Source of the DNA: Microbacterium oleivorans
Lineage (GTDB): Bacteria > Actinomycetota > Actinomycetes > Actinomycetales > Microbacteriaceae
Assembly: GCF_001691565.1 (NCBI RefSeq)
Contig: NZ_MAYO01000002.1
Span: 263,376-327,375 of the forward strand
Direction of reading: 5' to 3'
DNA: 64,000 nucleotides
Shown here: piece by piece, positions 17,838-25,885 of the stretch
Numbering within the stretch: the stretch's first letter is position 1
Layout of the letters: each line of letters opens with the position of its first letter
Position numbers and translations under genes: made by a program
Notes under the pieces: model-generated
The model's input: the letters and a program-made list of their open reading frames with translations, nothing else
The model's database searches: none
Told to the model about the DNA's origin: nothing

Positions 17838-18320
17838 ATGAGCGATCACCACCGCGTGCACCTCGCCCGGGCCGCGCGCCCGGCCTACGACGCCCTCGAA
17901 GCGTTCGCGACGACCGTCGGGGATCTCGCCGCCGAGGCGGGGATCGACGCGCGGCTGCGCGAGCTCGCCCTCATCCATGCGTCCCAGCTCAACGGCTGCG
18001 CGTACTGCGTCCGGGTCCACGTCGACCGGGCCGTGAAAGCCGGGCTCACGCTCGACGTCGTCGCGCAGCTGCCCGTCTGGCGGGAGTCCGGTGTCTTCAG
18101 TGAGCGCGAGCGGGCGGCGCTCGAGCTGACGGAGTCCTACGTCTTCATCCACGACGAAGGCGTCTCCGACGAGGTGTACGACCGTGTCGGCGGCATCCTC
18201 TCCGAGGAGGAGTACGTCGCCCTCAGCTGGCTGCTCGTCTCGATCAACGCGTTCAACCGCATCGCGATCGCCGGCCGGTACCCGGTCTCCGAGCGGCGCA
18301 CGCCGCCGCCGGCTCCGTGA
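17838..18320 (+). CDS. Carboxymuconolactone decarboxylase family (AhpD-like) protein
   Basis: A 160-residue all-helical protein. The redox motif is seen in QLNGCAYCVRVHVDRAVKAG: Cys-x-x-Cys plus the downstream His, as in AhpD-type alkylhydroperoxidases. It probably reduces peroxides or partners a peroxiredoxin; no ahpC is nearby. The last four bases overlap the GTG start of the tyrosine phosphatase, so the two are co-translated. Confidence 0.85.
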   Translation: MSDHHRVHLARAARPAYDALEAFATTVGDLAAEAGIDARLRELALIHASQLNGCAYCVRVHVDRAVKAGLTLDVVAQLPVWRESGVFSERERAALELTESYVFIHDEGVSDEVYDRVGGILSEEEYVALSWLLVSINAFNRIAIAGRYPVSERRTPPPAP

Positions 18321-19030
18321 GCGTCGTCGACGTCCCCGGAACGTTCAACTTCCGCGACGTCGGGGGCCTGTCCGCCGGCGAGAGGCGCACCCGCTCGGGC
18401 GTCCTGTTCCGCTCCGGCAACCTCGCTCACCTCGAGCCGGCGGGACGAGATCGCGTGGCGGGCCTCGGCATCCGTCGCATCGTGGACCTGCGCGACGACG
18501 ACGAACGGCGCAGGGAACCCTCGCGGCTCGACGGTCTCGGGATCGACACGGTGCACCTCCCGATGTACGCGGGGTCGGTGTCGTCGTTCTTCGCGGACGA
18601 CCTGTCCCTCGGAGACGTGTACCGGGCGCTCGTCGACGGTTCCGCGTCGCGGTTGGTCGAGGCGGCGCGCGCCGTGCTCGAGGTCCAGCCGGTGCTCGTG
18701 CACTGCACCGTGGGCAAGGACCGCACCGGGCTGTCCGTGGCCCTCATCCTCGCGGCCGCCGGCGTGGACGACGACGCCGTGCTCGCCGACTATGCACGGA
18801 CCGAAGCGTTGCTTCCCGCGACGCGGAACGAGAGCGTCCTGCGTTACCTCCGGCAGAGGTACCCGGGGGCGCGTCATCTGGAGGACCTCGTGACCCGGTC
18901 GCCGGCGGAGGCGATGCGCGCCGTGTTCGACGACCTGCGCCTGCGCTACGGGAGCGTCGTCGAGTACCTGCAGGCGTACGGCCTCACGACCGTCGAGATC
19001 GCGGAGCTGCGTCGGGCGCTCGTCGAGTGA
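18317..19030 (+). CDS. Tyrosine-protein phosphatase (Y_phosphatase3 family)
   Basis: A 237-residue soluble phosphatase of the MptpB/LipA type. The P-loop is VHCTVGKDRTGLSVAL with Cys 130 and Arg 136; the CX5R core includes the Lys and Asp seen in MptpB-like enzymes that can act on phosphotyrosine, phosphoserine and phosphoinositides. N-terminal FNFRDVGGL is the family opening. GTG start within the AhpD-like stop. A second gene of the same family lies at 27790; the two differ in the P-loop (TVGKDR against SAGWDR). Confidence 0.9.
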   Translation: MSVVDVPGTFNFRDVGGLSAGERRTRSGVLFRSGNLAHLEPAGRDRVAGLGIRRIVDLRDDDERRREPSRLDGLGIDTVHLPMYAGSVSSFFADDLSLGDVYRALVDGSASRLVEAARAVLEVQPVLVHCTVGKDRTGLSVALILAAAGVDDDAVLADYARTEALLPATRNESVLRYLRQRYPGARHLEDLVTRSPAEAMRAVFDDLRLRYGSVVEYLQAYGLTTVEIAELRRALVE

Positions 19031-19037
19031 CGGGTGG

Positions 19038-19481
19038 TCAGCGGGGGATGTAGCGCCCGTCGGCGAGACCCGCTTCGATCTCGAACCGGTTCGTCAGCGG
19101 GTTCCGGCCCGCGAACAGGTACAGGACCGGCATGAGCATGCCGTACCGCCGCCATTGTTCGCGATGCGTGGCTTCGTGGCGCAGTAGCCGATCGTCGATG
19201 GGACCGTCGCCGGTGAGGAAGCACCCGCCGACGCACACACCGCCGCGGCCGAACGTGGCCCCCGGCATCCCCCGGAAGACCCAGAGCCCTGCTCGCCGTT
19301 CGATGCGGCCCGTCGACCACAGGGTTCCCCAGGCGAAGCCGAACGCCGTCCCCGCGAGGTAGCCGAGGCGGCTGAGAGGTGAATCGAGCAAAATGCCGGG
19401 GATCCAGCGGTCGAACCGTCGCCCGCGCGCCACGGCGCGGTGCGCCCGAGCCTCCCACCCCGCCGGGGGCACGGGGTTCAT
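19038..19481 (-). CDS. Small HExxH-containing protein, function unknown
   Basis: A 147-residue protein with a metalloprotease-like RHEATHREQW motif (HEATH at 102-106), preceded by a small-residue-rich segment with two cysteines (GVCVGGC) and two mildly hydrophobic stretches at about 38-55 and 113-122. A Glu in NRFEIEAG 20 residues later could be the third zinc ligand. I do not recognise a characterised family. The ATG overlaps the stop of the arginase-family gene by four bases, so both belong to one operon. Peptidase activity is conjecture. Confidence 0.65.
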   Translation of the reverse strand: MNPVPPAGWEARAHRAVARGRRFDRWIPGILLDSPLSRLGYLAGTAFGFAWGTLWSTGRIERRAGLWVFRGMPGATFGRGGVCVGGCFLTGDGPIDDRLLRHEATHREQWRRYGMLMPVLYLFAGRNPLTNRFEIEAGLADGRYIPR

Positions 19482-20290
19482 GCGAGGGCTCCGAGGAGGC
19501 GGAGGATCGTGCCCAGGTCCTCGACCGCGGCGTCCCGCGACGCCGGGGCGAACCCGGACAGCGAGGCGCCGACGAGCGGCATCCGCTCGCGCAGTCGCGC
19601 GATCGACGCGGAGACGTGCGCGGGGTCGGCACCGAAGGGGACCGGTTCGAGGACTCCGACGACCGCGGCGGGGTCGAGGACGTCGAGGTCGATGTGCACG
19701 TAGACCGCGTCGGCTCCGGTTGCGGCGACGGCCTCAGCCAGCGACGCGGCGTCGGCGAGGGCGTCCGCTGCGACCGTGGTCATCTCGGAGCCGTCGAGGA
19801 GAGCGGCCTCGGCGTCGTCGAGTGCGCGTGCCCCGACGAGGACGGTCCGGGATGCGGGTACGAGCGGGTCGGCGACGAACGGACCCGCCTCGATCGTCGC
19901 CCGCAGAGCCATCCCCGCCAGCGCGCCCGAGGGGGACGAATCCGGCGTGTGCAGGTCCCCGTGGGCGTCGAACCACACGACCGCGACAGACGGATGCCGC
20001 TCGGCGGCGGCGGCGATCGCCGGCACGGCGACTGCGCAGTCCCCGCCGATGACGACGGCGGGTTCCTCACCGGAAGCGAGAACCTCGGCGAGGGCGTTGC
20101 GGACGCGGGTGAGGGTACTGAAGCGACGGATGCCGGTGCCCACCGCCTCTCCGGCTTCGGCGGGCACGTCCACACGGGTCAGCGCGGAGCGCGGCAGGTC
20201 GTCCGCGATCGCCTCGGCTCCGTCGATGAGGCGCATGGCGCGGGAGGACGGCGAGCCCTGCCACTGCGGGACGACGAGGAAACGGGTCAT
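19478..20290 (-). CDS. Arginase/agmatinase/formimidoylglutamase family protein
   Basis: A 270-residue ureohydrolase-fold enzyme. The binuclear manganese ligands are present: GGDCAVAVP, WFDAHGDLHTPDSS and HIDLDVLDPA. The pattern GDCAV with Cys in place of His at the first site is a variation seen in part of the family. The true substrate (arginine, agmatine or another guanidino compound) cannot be decided. The start at 20290 has GGAGG five bases upstream. It is followed by the small HExxH gene. Confidence 0.85.
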   Translation of the reverse strand: MTRFLVVPQWQGSPSSRAMRLIDGAEAIADDLPRSALTRVDVPAEAGEAVGTGIRRFSTLTRVRNALAEVLASGEEPAVVIGGDCAVAVPAIAAAAERHPSVAVVWFDAHGDLHTPDSSPSGALAGMALRATIEAGPFVADPLVPASRTVLVGARALDDAEAALLDGSEMTTVAADALADAASLAEAVAATGADAVYVHIDLDVLDPAAVVGVLEPVPFGADPAHVSASIARLRERMPLVGASLSGFAPASRDAAVEDLGTILRLLGALA

Positions 20291-20311
20291 GGGTGCCTCC
20301 GGGGGAGCACG

Positions 20312-20341
20312 GCGGCGCCGGACCCTCGGGTCCGGCGCCGC
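20312..20341 (-). terminator. Hairpin terminator after pspA
   Basis: A long inverted repeat (arm GCGGCGCCGGACCC, 14 bases; inner bases form the loop) just past the pspA stop at 20358 and before the arginase-family start. No T-run follows. Confidence 0.65.
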
Positions 20342-20357
20342 GTCTCGCGTGCGGGTC

Positions 20358-21092
20358 TTACTGCTCGATGGCGCCGGCGTTGCCACCGGTCTTCAGCGCA
20401 GCCAGGCGCGCCTCGACCTCGGTGAGCTCACCGAGGTCCTCGAGCTGGTTGAACTGCGCGTCGATCGTCGACGCGGCGATCTCGGCCTTGCCGGCGGCGA
20501 GAGCCTCCTGGCGGCGGACCTTGTCCTCGAACCGGCCGAGCTCGCTCGTCGGGTCGAGTACGTCGATCGACTTCACGGCGTCGTGCACCTTGTTCTGAGC
20601 CTCAGCGGTCTTCGCGCGGGCGAGCAGCTCGGAGCGCTTCGAGCGAAGCTGGTCGAGCTTCTGCTTCATGCCGTTGAGGCCGTCCTTGAGCTTCTCGACG
20701 ACCTCGGTCTGCGCGGCGATCGACGGAGCGATGGCGCGGGCCTCGTTCTCCTCGCTGATCTGACGCTGCAGGGCGATCTTGGCGAGGTTGTCGAACTTGT
20801 CGGCATCCGTCGTGTTACCGGCCGAGCGCAGCTCGTCGGCCTTGCGGCTCGCGGCGATGGCCTTGTTGCCCCACTCTGCGGCGGCCTTCACGTCCTCGTC
20901 GTGGTCGCGTTCGAGCAGGCGCAGGTTGCCGATGGTCTCGGCGATGGCGGTCTCGGCGTCGGCGATGTTGTTCGTGTAGTCGCGGACGAGCTGATCGAGC
21001 ATCTTCTGCGGATCCTCGGCGGAGTCGAGGAGGGCGTTAATGTTCGCCTTCACAAGGGTGGAGATGCGGCCGAAGATGGACTGCTTTGCCAT
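20358..21092 (-). CDS. pspA: PspA/IM30 family phage-shock protein
   Basis: Peripheral membrane stress protein, 244 residues, almost entirely coiled-coil (Ala/Glu/Lys/Gln heptads). The N-terminal amphipathic helix (MAKQSIFGRISTLVKANINA) and DPQKMLDQLVRDY identify PspA/Vipp1/LiaH. It stabilises the inner membrane under envelope stress, forming ESCRT-III-like rings. AAAGGA stands nine bases before the ATG. It sits 62 bases downstream of the TPM protein gene on the same strand, so they likely share a transcript. Confidence 0.92.
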   Translation of the reverse strand: MAKQSIFGRISTLVKANINALLDSAEDPQKMLDQLVRDYTNNIADAETAIAETIGNLRLLERDHDEDVKAAAEWGNKAIAASRKADELRSAGNTTDADKFDNLAKIALQRQISEENEARAIAPSIAAQTEVVEKLKDGLNGMKQKLDQLRSKRSELLARAKTAEAQNKVHDAVKSIDVLDPTSELGRFEDKVRRQEALAAGKAEIAASTIDAQFNQLEDLGELTEVEARLAALKTGGNAGAIEQ

Positions 21093-21154
21093 CGGGTTTC
21101 CTTTCGTTACGAGAGGTCGTGCTGTCGAGGTCTGTGAGGTACGGCGTCGGAAGA

Positions 21155-23146
21155 TCAGAAGCGTCCGCCTCCTCGCCGGGAGCGGGAACCGCCGCTGCTG
21201 CGCCCGATCGAGCCGCCGCCGAATCCGCCGCCGCGACGCGAGGACGAGCCGCCGAAGCCGCCGCCGAATCCGCCGCCGAATCCGCCGCCGAATCCGCCGG
21301 AGGGCCGTCTCGATCCGCCGCCGCCGAGGAGGGAGCCGATGATGATGCCGCCCAGCATGCCGCCGAAGTCGCCCGCGCCGCCAGTGTTTCCGCCGCCGGC
21401 GAACGATCCGACGTCGCCCTGCGCGCGTTGCATCGCCTCGCCCGCCAGTGCGCTGGAGCGGTGCGCGAGATCGAGGGCGCGTTCGGGGTCGCTCTGCTGC
21501 AGCTGCGTCGCCTGCACGAGGGCGGCGCCGGCTTCGGCCAGTCGCGTACGCGCCGTCGCCCCGACGGCACCCCGCCGAGCGCCGATGAAGTCTTCGGCCG
21601 TCGACACCTGGGCCCTCGCCTGGAGCAGCGTCTGGGAGAGCACGCTGCGCGCGCGATCGGCGCGCTGCTGCGCGTCGCGCACCTGACCGAGGGCACCGTC
21701 GATCGCCGCGTTCGCCTCTTCGAGGAGGTCGACGGCCGACAGGGGGTCGCGCGCCCGGCCGGTCAGCTTCTCGCGGGCGGCGTCCAGGTTCAGGCGGGTC
21801 GAGGCGATGACGGGTGCGAGACGTGACTCGGGGTCGGGTGTCGCGGCGGCCGCCGCGAGGTCGGCGTCGAGTTCGGTGACGAGGGCGGCGCCCTCCTGCT
21901 CGGCGGCGGACAGGTCGGCGGCGAGCTTCTCGACGGCGTCCTGAAGACGGGTCGCCTGGTCGACGGCCTGCTCGGCGGCTCGGATGCCGACGGCCGCCCC
22001 TGCGCCGTCGCCTGCCGCGAGCTCGGTCTGAGCCTCGGACAGCCGGGCGTCGGCGAAGCTGAGGCGATCGCGTGCCTGAACGGGGTTGTCGGCGACGGCG
22101 GCGAGGGCCTCGGCGCGGTACGCCGCTCGGAGCTCGCTGAGACGGCCGTCGATTCCGTCGAGACGGGCACCCGCCTCGGTCCGGCGCTGCTGCACGCGGG
22201 CGAGGGCTTCCGGAGCGTTCTTCGCGAGACCCCGCAGGGCGTCGAAGGCCTCCGCCTTCTCGGTCAGCGTCTCCGCGGCACTTCGGCAGAGGCTCAGGAT
22301 CTCCTCGTACCAGGCGCGGCGCTGGTCGGGGGAGTCGGGCGTCTCTTCGTCCATCTGCTGCTGCAGCGAGAACGCGCGCTCGAGCGAGGTGCGCGCCGTC
22401 GCGATGGCCTGCTCGAACTCGGCGGTGGCGGCACTTCCGAACTCCGCCGTGGCGAAGCCGAGTTCTTGCGCGCTCGTGGTCATCGCGTCGTCGGTCTGCA
22501 CGAGCGCGGCACCGGCCTGGCGTTCGAGCTCCTCGAGCGGAACCTGTCGCGTGCCGGCGTTCGTGCCGGCCGCCGCGCGGCGGCGCCGGACGACCGCCCA
22601 GACGACGAGCCCGGCGATCGCGGCGACGATGAGGAGGACGACCCAGATGAGACCGCCGCCCCCGCCGGAGCGCGTGTTCTCGAGTCCGTCGGCCGCTGCG
22701 ACGCCGGCGCCCTGCCAGTCACCCGCATCGAGGGCGGGGAGCACGCGCTCCTGCTCGATCGCGGTGATGCGGTCGTCCGAGACAGGCCCCGACGAGTCGG
22801 AGGAGAGGTAGTAGGCGCGCCCCTCGGTGGCGATCGCGAGGAGGTACTGGTCGGGTCCGAGGTTGTTGAGATTCGCGGTGTCTTCGGCCCACTGCTGGGC
22901 GCCGGTCGGGTCGGTGAACCTGTCGACGTAGACGACCCAGAGGTCGAGCCCGGTGTCGTCGGTGAGGCGCTCGAGGCGAGCGTCGAGGGTGGCCTCCTGC
23001 GCGTCGGTCAGGACGTCGACCTGATCCCAGACGCGGCTCTCGCCGAGTGTGACGGGCTCGGTCGCCGCGGCTGGTGCGGCGAGGGCGACAGAGCCGATGG
23101 CGACCGCGAGCGAGGCCGCGACGACGGACGTCAGGCGGGATCGCAT
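21155..23146 (-). CDS. TPM-domain membrane protein with coiled coil and Gly-rich tail
   Basis: A 663-residue protein. A signal peptide (about 1-28, ending APAAA) is followed by an extracytoplasmic TPM domain (about 35-160: VWDQVDVLTDAQEATL, WVVYVDRF, YLLAIATEGRAYYL), one transmembrane helix (about 170-192) with a basic stop (RRRR), a long Ala/Glu/Arg/Gln-rich coiled coil (about 205-590) on the cytoplasmic side, and a Gly/Ser/Arg/Phe tail with GGGF repeats. TPM proteins accompany PspA genes in many actinobacteria and act in envelope homeostasis. The coiled coil facing the cytoplasm could contact PspA. Confidence 0.85.
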   Translation of the reverse strand: MRSRLTSVVAASLAVAIGSVALAAPAAATEPVTLGESRVWDQVDVLTDAQEATLDARLERLTDDTGLDLWVVYVDRFTDPTGAQQWAEDTANLNNLGPDQYLLAIATEGRAYYLSSDSSGPVSDDRITAIEQERVLPALDAGDWQGAGVAAADGLENTRSGGGGGLIWVVLLIVAAIAGLVVWAVVRRRRAAAGTNAGTRQVPLEELERQAGAALVQTDDAMTTSAQELGFATAEFGSAATAEFEQAIATARTSLERAFSLQQQMDEETPDSPDQRRAWYEEILSLCRSAAETLTEKAEAFDALRGLAKNAPEALARVQQRRTEAGARLDGIDGRLSELRAAYRAEALAAVADNPVQARDRLSFADARLSEAQTELAAGDGAGAAVGIRAAEQAVDQATRLQDAVEKLAADLSAAEQEGAALVTELDADLAAAAATPDPESRLAPVIASTRLNLDAAREKLTGRARDPLSAVDLLEEANAAIDGALGQVRDAQQRADRARSVLSQTLLQARAQVSTAEDFIGARRGAVGATARTRLAEAGAALVQATQLQQSDPERALDLAHRSSALAGEAMQRAQGDVGSFAGGGNTGGAGDFGGMLGGIIIGSLLGGGGSRRPSGGFGGGFGGGFGGGFGGSSSRRGGGFGGGSIGRSSGGSRSRRGGGRF
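21256..21299 (-). repeat. 12-base tandem repeat coding GGFG
   Basis: Near-perfect tandem copies of a CCGCCGCCGAAT unit (plus-strand reading) in the 3' end of the TPM-domain gene. They encode repeated Gly-Gly-Phe-Gly on the minus strand and are likely to vary in number between strains. Confidence 0.8.
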
Positions 23147-23282
23147 CGGTGAGTCCTCCGGGAGTCGCTCGGTGGGTCGCTCGGCGGTCGCAACCGCTTG
23201 TCGCGAGTCTATGCCGCGGTCCGTATGTCTCGATACCGGGTTGCCGTCGGAGCGCCTGTGCGTTCCCTTTGCGTTGCTCGCT

Positions 23283-23288
23283 TAGGCT
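23283..23288 (+). promoter_or_regulatory. -10 box (TAGGCT) of the DUF3097 gene
   Basis: TAGGCT about 23 bases before the start at 23312, leaving a short leader that carries a full AGGAGG (23301-23306) five bases before the GTG. Confidence 0.5.
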
Positions 23289-23311
23289 TCCCGAGGTTTC
23301 AGGAGGTGCGT

Positions 23312-24145
23312 GTGGACGATCGGTACGGCAGCGATGTGCTCGCCGCGGGGTGGCGTGACAAGGGACGGCCGACGGTGTCGACCGTTCCCGCCGACAGGGG
23401 TCTCGTCGTCGAGGTCGCCCTCGACGATTTCGTCGGCGCGGTGACAGGTGTGACCGCGGGTCACGTCGAGCTCGAGGACCGGCACGGCCGCGTGCGGCTG
23501 TTCCCGGTCGGCGGTGGCTTCCTCGTCGACGGCAAGCCCGTCCAGCTCGTCCCGCCGCGGGCCGCTGCCCCCGCCGGACGGACGCGCACGGCATCCGGCT
23601 CCTTCGCCGACCCGCGGGCCCGCGCTCGCGTCGCCCGCGCGTCGCGGATCCTCGTCGAGGGCCGCCATGACGCGGAGCTGGTCGAAAAGGTCTGGGGCGC
23701 TGACCTCCGCGTCGAGGGCGTCGTCGTCGAATACCTGCAGGGCGTCGACCTGCTCGAGGATCTGCTCCGAGCGGAGCCGCCGAGCGCCGAGCGCCGCTAC
23801 GGGGTCCTCGTCGATCACCTGGTCCCCGGCTCGAAGGAGACGAGGATCGCCGAGCAGATCCTCCGCGGCCCGCACGGGCCGCACCTCAGGATCGTCGGTC
23901 ACCCCTACATCGACGTGTGGCAGTGCGTCACGCCCCGCGCCCTCGGCATCGCCGCCTGGCCCGAGGTCCCGCGGGGGATCGAGTGGAAGAAGGGCGTCAG
24001 TCGCGCCCTCGGCTGGCCCGCCGAGGACCAGACCGACATCGCCCAGAACTGGCAGCGCATCCTCGGCTCCGTCACGACCTTCCGCGACCTCGACCCCGCG
24101 CTCCTCGGCCGCGTCGAGGAACTCATCGATTTCGTGACCGCATGA
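23312..24145 (+). CDS. DUF3097 protein, Toprim-like
   Basis: A 277-residue actinobacterial protein of unknown function. After a small N-terminal beta domain (residues 1-75), the core begins ILVEGRHDAELVEKVWG and continues GVLVDHLVPGSKETRIAEQIL. Those two segments look like Toprim motifs (EGxxD; then D-x-x-x-P-G), most like RNase M5, although that is my reading and not an established assignment. GTG 23312 is chosen because AGGAGG is five bases ahead. It lies directly upstream of trmB (60 bases), which would fit an RNA-related job. Confidence 0.8.
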   Translation: MDDRYGSDVLAAGWRDKGRPTVSTVPADRGLVVEVALDDFVGAVTGVTAGHVELEDRHGRVRLFPVGGGFLVDGKPVQLVPPRAAAPAGRTRTASGSFADPRARARVARASRILVEGRHDAELVEKVWGADLRVEGVVVEYLQGVDLLEDLLRAEPPSAERRYGVLVDHLVPGSKETRIAEQILRGPHGPHLRIVGHPYIDVWQCVTPRALGIAAWPEVPRGIEWKKGVSRALGWPAEDQTDIAQNWQRILGSVTTFRDLDPALLGRVEELIDFVTA

Positions 24146-24192
24146 GCGGGCGCCGCCGAGGCAGGCCCGCGGGGACCCCGGATTCCGCGGGA

Positions 24193-24198
24193 TACCCT
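24193..24198 (+). promoter_or_regulatory. -10 box (TACCCT) of trmB
   Basis: TACCCT, six bases, ATG 24205; no ribosome site. Leaderless start inferred. Confidence 0.6.
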
Positions 24199-24204
24199 GG
24201 TCGC

Positions 24205-24951
24205 ATGCCCGATCCCGACGCGCCCGAGTCCGCGCCGCGCTTCCGTGAGAAGCCCGTGTCGTTCGTGCGCCGGAGCGGTCGGATGAGCGATGCGCAGGAG
24301 CGCGCCTGGGATGACCTCTCGAGCACGTATCTGCTCGAGGTGGAACGGGATGCCGCGGCCACCAGCATCCGTCCCGGTTCGATGATCGACCCGGTCGCCG
24401 AGTTCGGCCGGGAGGCCCCGCTGACCGTCGAGATCGGCTCGGGCCAGGGGCACGCGATCGTGCATGCCGCCGGGCGGGCACCGGAGCGCGACTTCCTCGC
24501 CGTCGAGGTGTTCCGCGCGGGGCTCGCCCGCACGATGCTCGACGCGGACCGCGAGGGGGTGCGGAACCTTCGTCTCGTCGAGGCGAACGCGCCCGAGGTC
24601 CTCGAGCACCTGCTGCCCGAGGCATCCGTCGACGAGGTGTGGATCTTCTTCCCCGACCCGTGGCACAAGACCAAGCACAACAAGCGCCGCCTCATCGCGG
24701 ACGGGTTCCCGGCGCTCGCCGCCCGCGCCCTGCGCGACGGCGGAACCCTGCGCCTCGCGACCGACTGGGAGGACTACGCGCTGCAGATGCGCGACGTGCT
24801 CGCCGGTGCGGCTGACTTCGAGTCGGCGTTCGAGGGGGAGTGGGCGGATCGCTTCGACGGTCGCATCATGACCGCGTTCGAGCGCAAGGGAATCGCGAAG
24901 GGGCGCGAGATCCGCGACCTGACCTATCGCCGCCGTTCCCGGCCGGCGTGA
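24205..24951 (+). CDS. trmB: tRNA (guanine-N7-)-methyltransferase
   Basis: Makes m7G46 in the variable loop of tRNA using SAM. A 248-residue Rossmann methyltransferase: SAM motif EIGSGQGHAIVHAA, acidic motif II FLAVEVF, and the TrmB signature IFFPDPWHKTKHNKRR. The C-terminus (GREIRDLTYRR) is the usual substrate end. The start at 24205 is set by the -10 box; earlier in-frame codons are part of the neighbouring frame. Its stop overlaps the next start by one base (TGATG). Confidence 0.95.
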   Translation: MPDPDAPESAPRFREKPVSFVRRSGRMSDAQERAWDDLSSTYLLEVERDAAATSIRPGSMIDPVAEFGREAPLTVEIGSGQGHAIVHAAGRAPERDFLAVEVFRAGLARTMLDADREGVRNLRLVEANAPEVLEHLLPEASVDEVWIFFPDPWHKTKHNKRRLIADGFPALAARALRDGGTLRLATDWEDYALQMRDVLAGAADFESAFEGEWADRFDGRIMTAFERKGIAKGREIRDLTYRRRSRPA

Positions 24952-25802
24952 TGGTCCGCGCGGACGGCGGAACCCGGCCCGTCCTCGACGTCCGCGTCGT
25001 GCCGGCGCTGCTCGTCTGCCTCGCGGCGCCGGCGTTCTTCGTCCTGTTGACGCCCTGGCTCGGGTGGCTCCTGCTGGGTGCAGGCCTCGCCGTAGCCCTG
25101 ATCATCGAACGACGGGATGCCGCGGCATCCGACCCGTCGATCACGCGGGACCTCTCGCTCATCGCGATCGGCCTGCTGATCGTGAGTGTCATCCCGCTGA
25201 AGGCGGAGCTCGACGACGCGGCGATGATCCGGTTCACGCTCGCCCTCGGCGGCGCGGTGCTGGTGCCGTACCTCGTGTCGCGCTTCATCTATCGCGACCA
25301 CGCGATCCGGTTCCCGTGGCGCGGCGGCGGGCGATGGACGGCGTGGCAGTGGGTGTGGCTCGTCGCCGTCCTCGTGCTCGGGTGGCTGCTGCTGCCGTTC
25401 TACTTCATCACCTCGGGCGTCTATGAGAACTGGCCCGTCGTCGACACCCCGGACCTCATCGCACGTCTGTTCGTCGGCGTCGGGGCCGTCGGCATCTGGG
25501 ACGAGCTCTTCTTCATCTGCACCTGCTTCGCGCTGCTGCGGCGCCACTTCGCGGATGCGACCGCGAACGTCCTCCAGGCGATCGTGTTCGTCTCCTTCCT
25601 CTGGGAGCTCGGCTACCGGGCATGGGGGCCCGCGCTCACGATCCCGTTCGCCCTCCTGCAGGCGATCATCTTCTTGCGCACGAAGTCGCTCGCATACGTC
25701 GTGACGGTCCACCTGCTTTTCGACGCGGTCGTGTTCGGCGTGCTGGTCCATGCGCACAACCCGGGTCTGCTCGACGCGATCTTCCTCGTCCCCGCGCCCT
25801 GA
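24951..25802 (+). CDS. CPBP-family intramembrane protein, degenerate motif
   Basis: A 283-residue protein with about seven transmembrane helices. The C-terminal half carries a CPBP (Abi/Rce1-like) pattern: IWDELFFICTCFALLRRHF, then FVSFLWELGY and VTVHLLFDAVVF. The first motif normally reads EExxxR; here it is DE with no Arg, so classical protease activity is doubtful. HxxxD is retained. It is co-transcribed with trmB through a one-base overlap; a GTG one codon upstream is an alternative start. Function unknown. Confidence 0.75.
   Translation: MVRADGGTRPVLDVRVVPALLVCLAAPAFFVLLTPWLGWLLLGAGLAVALIIERRDAAASDPSITRDLSLIAIGLLIVSVIPLKAELDDAAMIRFTLALGGAVLVPYLVSRFIYRDHAIRFPWRGGGRWTAWQWVWLVAVLVLGWLLLPFYFITSGVYENWPVVDTPDLIARLFVGVGAVGIWDELFFICTCFALLRRHFADATANVLQAIVFVSFLWELGYRAWGPALTIPFALLQAIIFLRTKSLAYVVTVHLLFDAVVFGVLVHAHNPGLLDAIFLVPAP
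25115..25130. repeat. 16-base palindrome GGATGCCGCGGCATCC
   Basis: Full copy of a motif that recurs in halves throughout the window; here inside the CPBP gene, encoding Asp-Ala-Ala-Ala-Ser with the codons GAT and GCA that the genome otherwise avoids. Confidence 0.7.
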
Positions 25803-25821
25803 GACGCCCATCTGCGCGAAG

Positions 25822-25861
25822 TGTCAACCCCGAGGTCGTATGCGGCAGCGGATGTGACGCT
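25822..25861 (+). promoter_or_regulatory. Shared upstream element, copy A (TGTCAACCCCGAG)
   Basis: TGTCAACCCCGAG (25822-25834) followed by TGACGCT at 25855, 24 bases before the ATG of the FMN stress protein. The same 13-mer with the same distance to a -10 box lies at 28935. Probably a promoter or activator site; see findings. Confidence 0.5.
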
Positions 25862-25885
25862 GAAGCGGAGACGAAGGAGGGCCCC

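Noticed and set aside
21256..21299. CRISPR-like or satellite array
   Set aside because: The 12-base repeats are in frame and code for the Gly/Phe tail of the TPM protein; no spacers.
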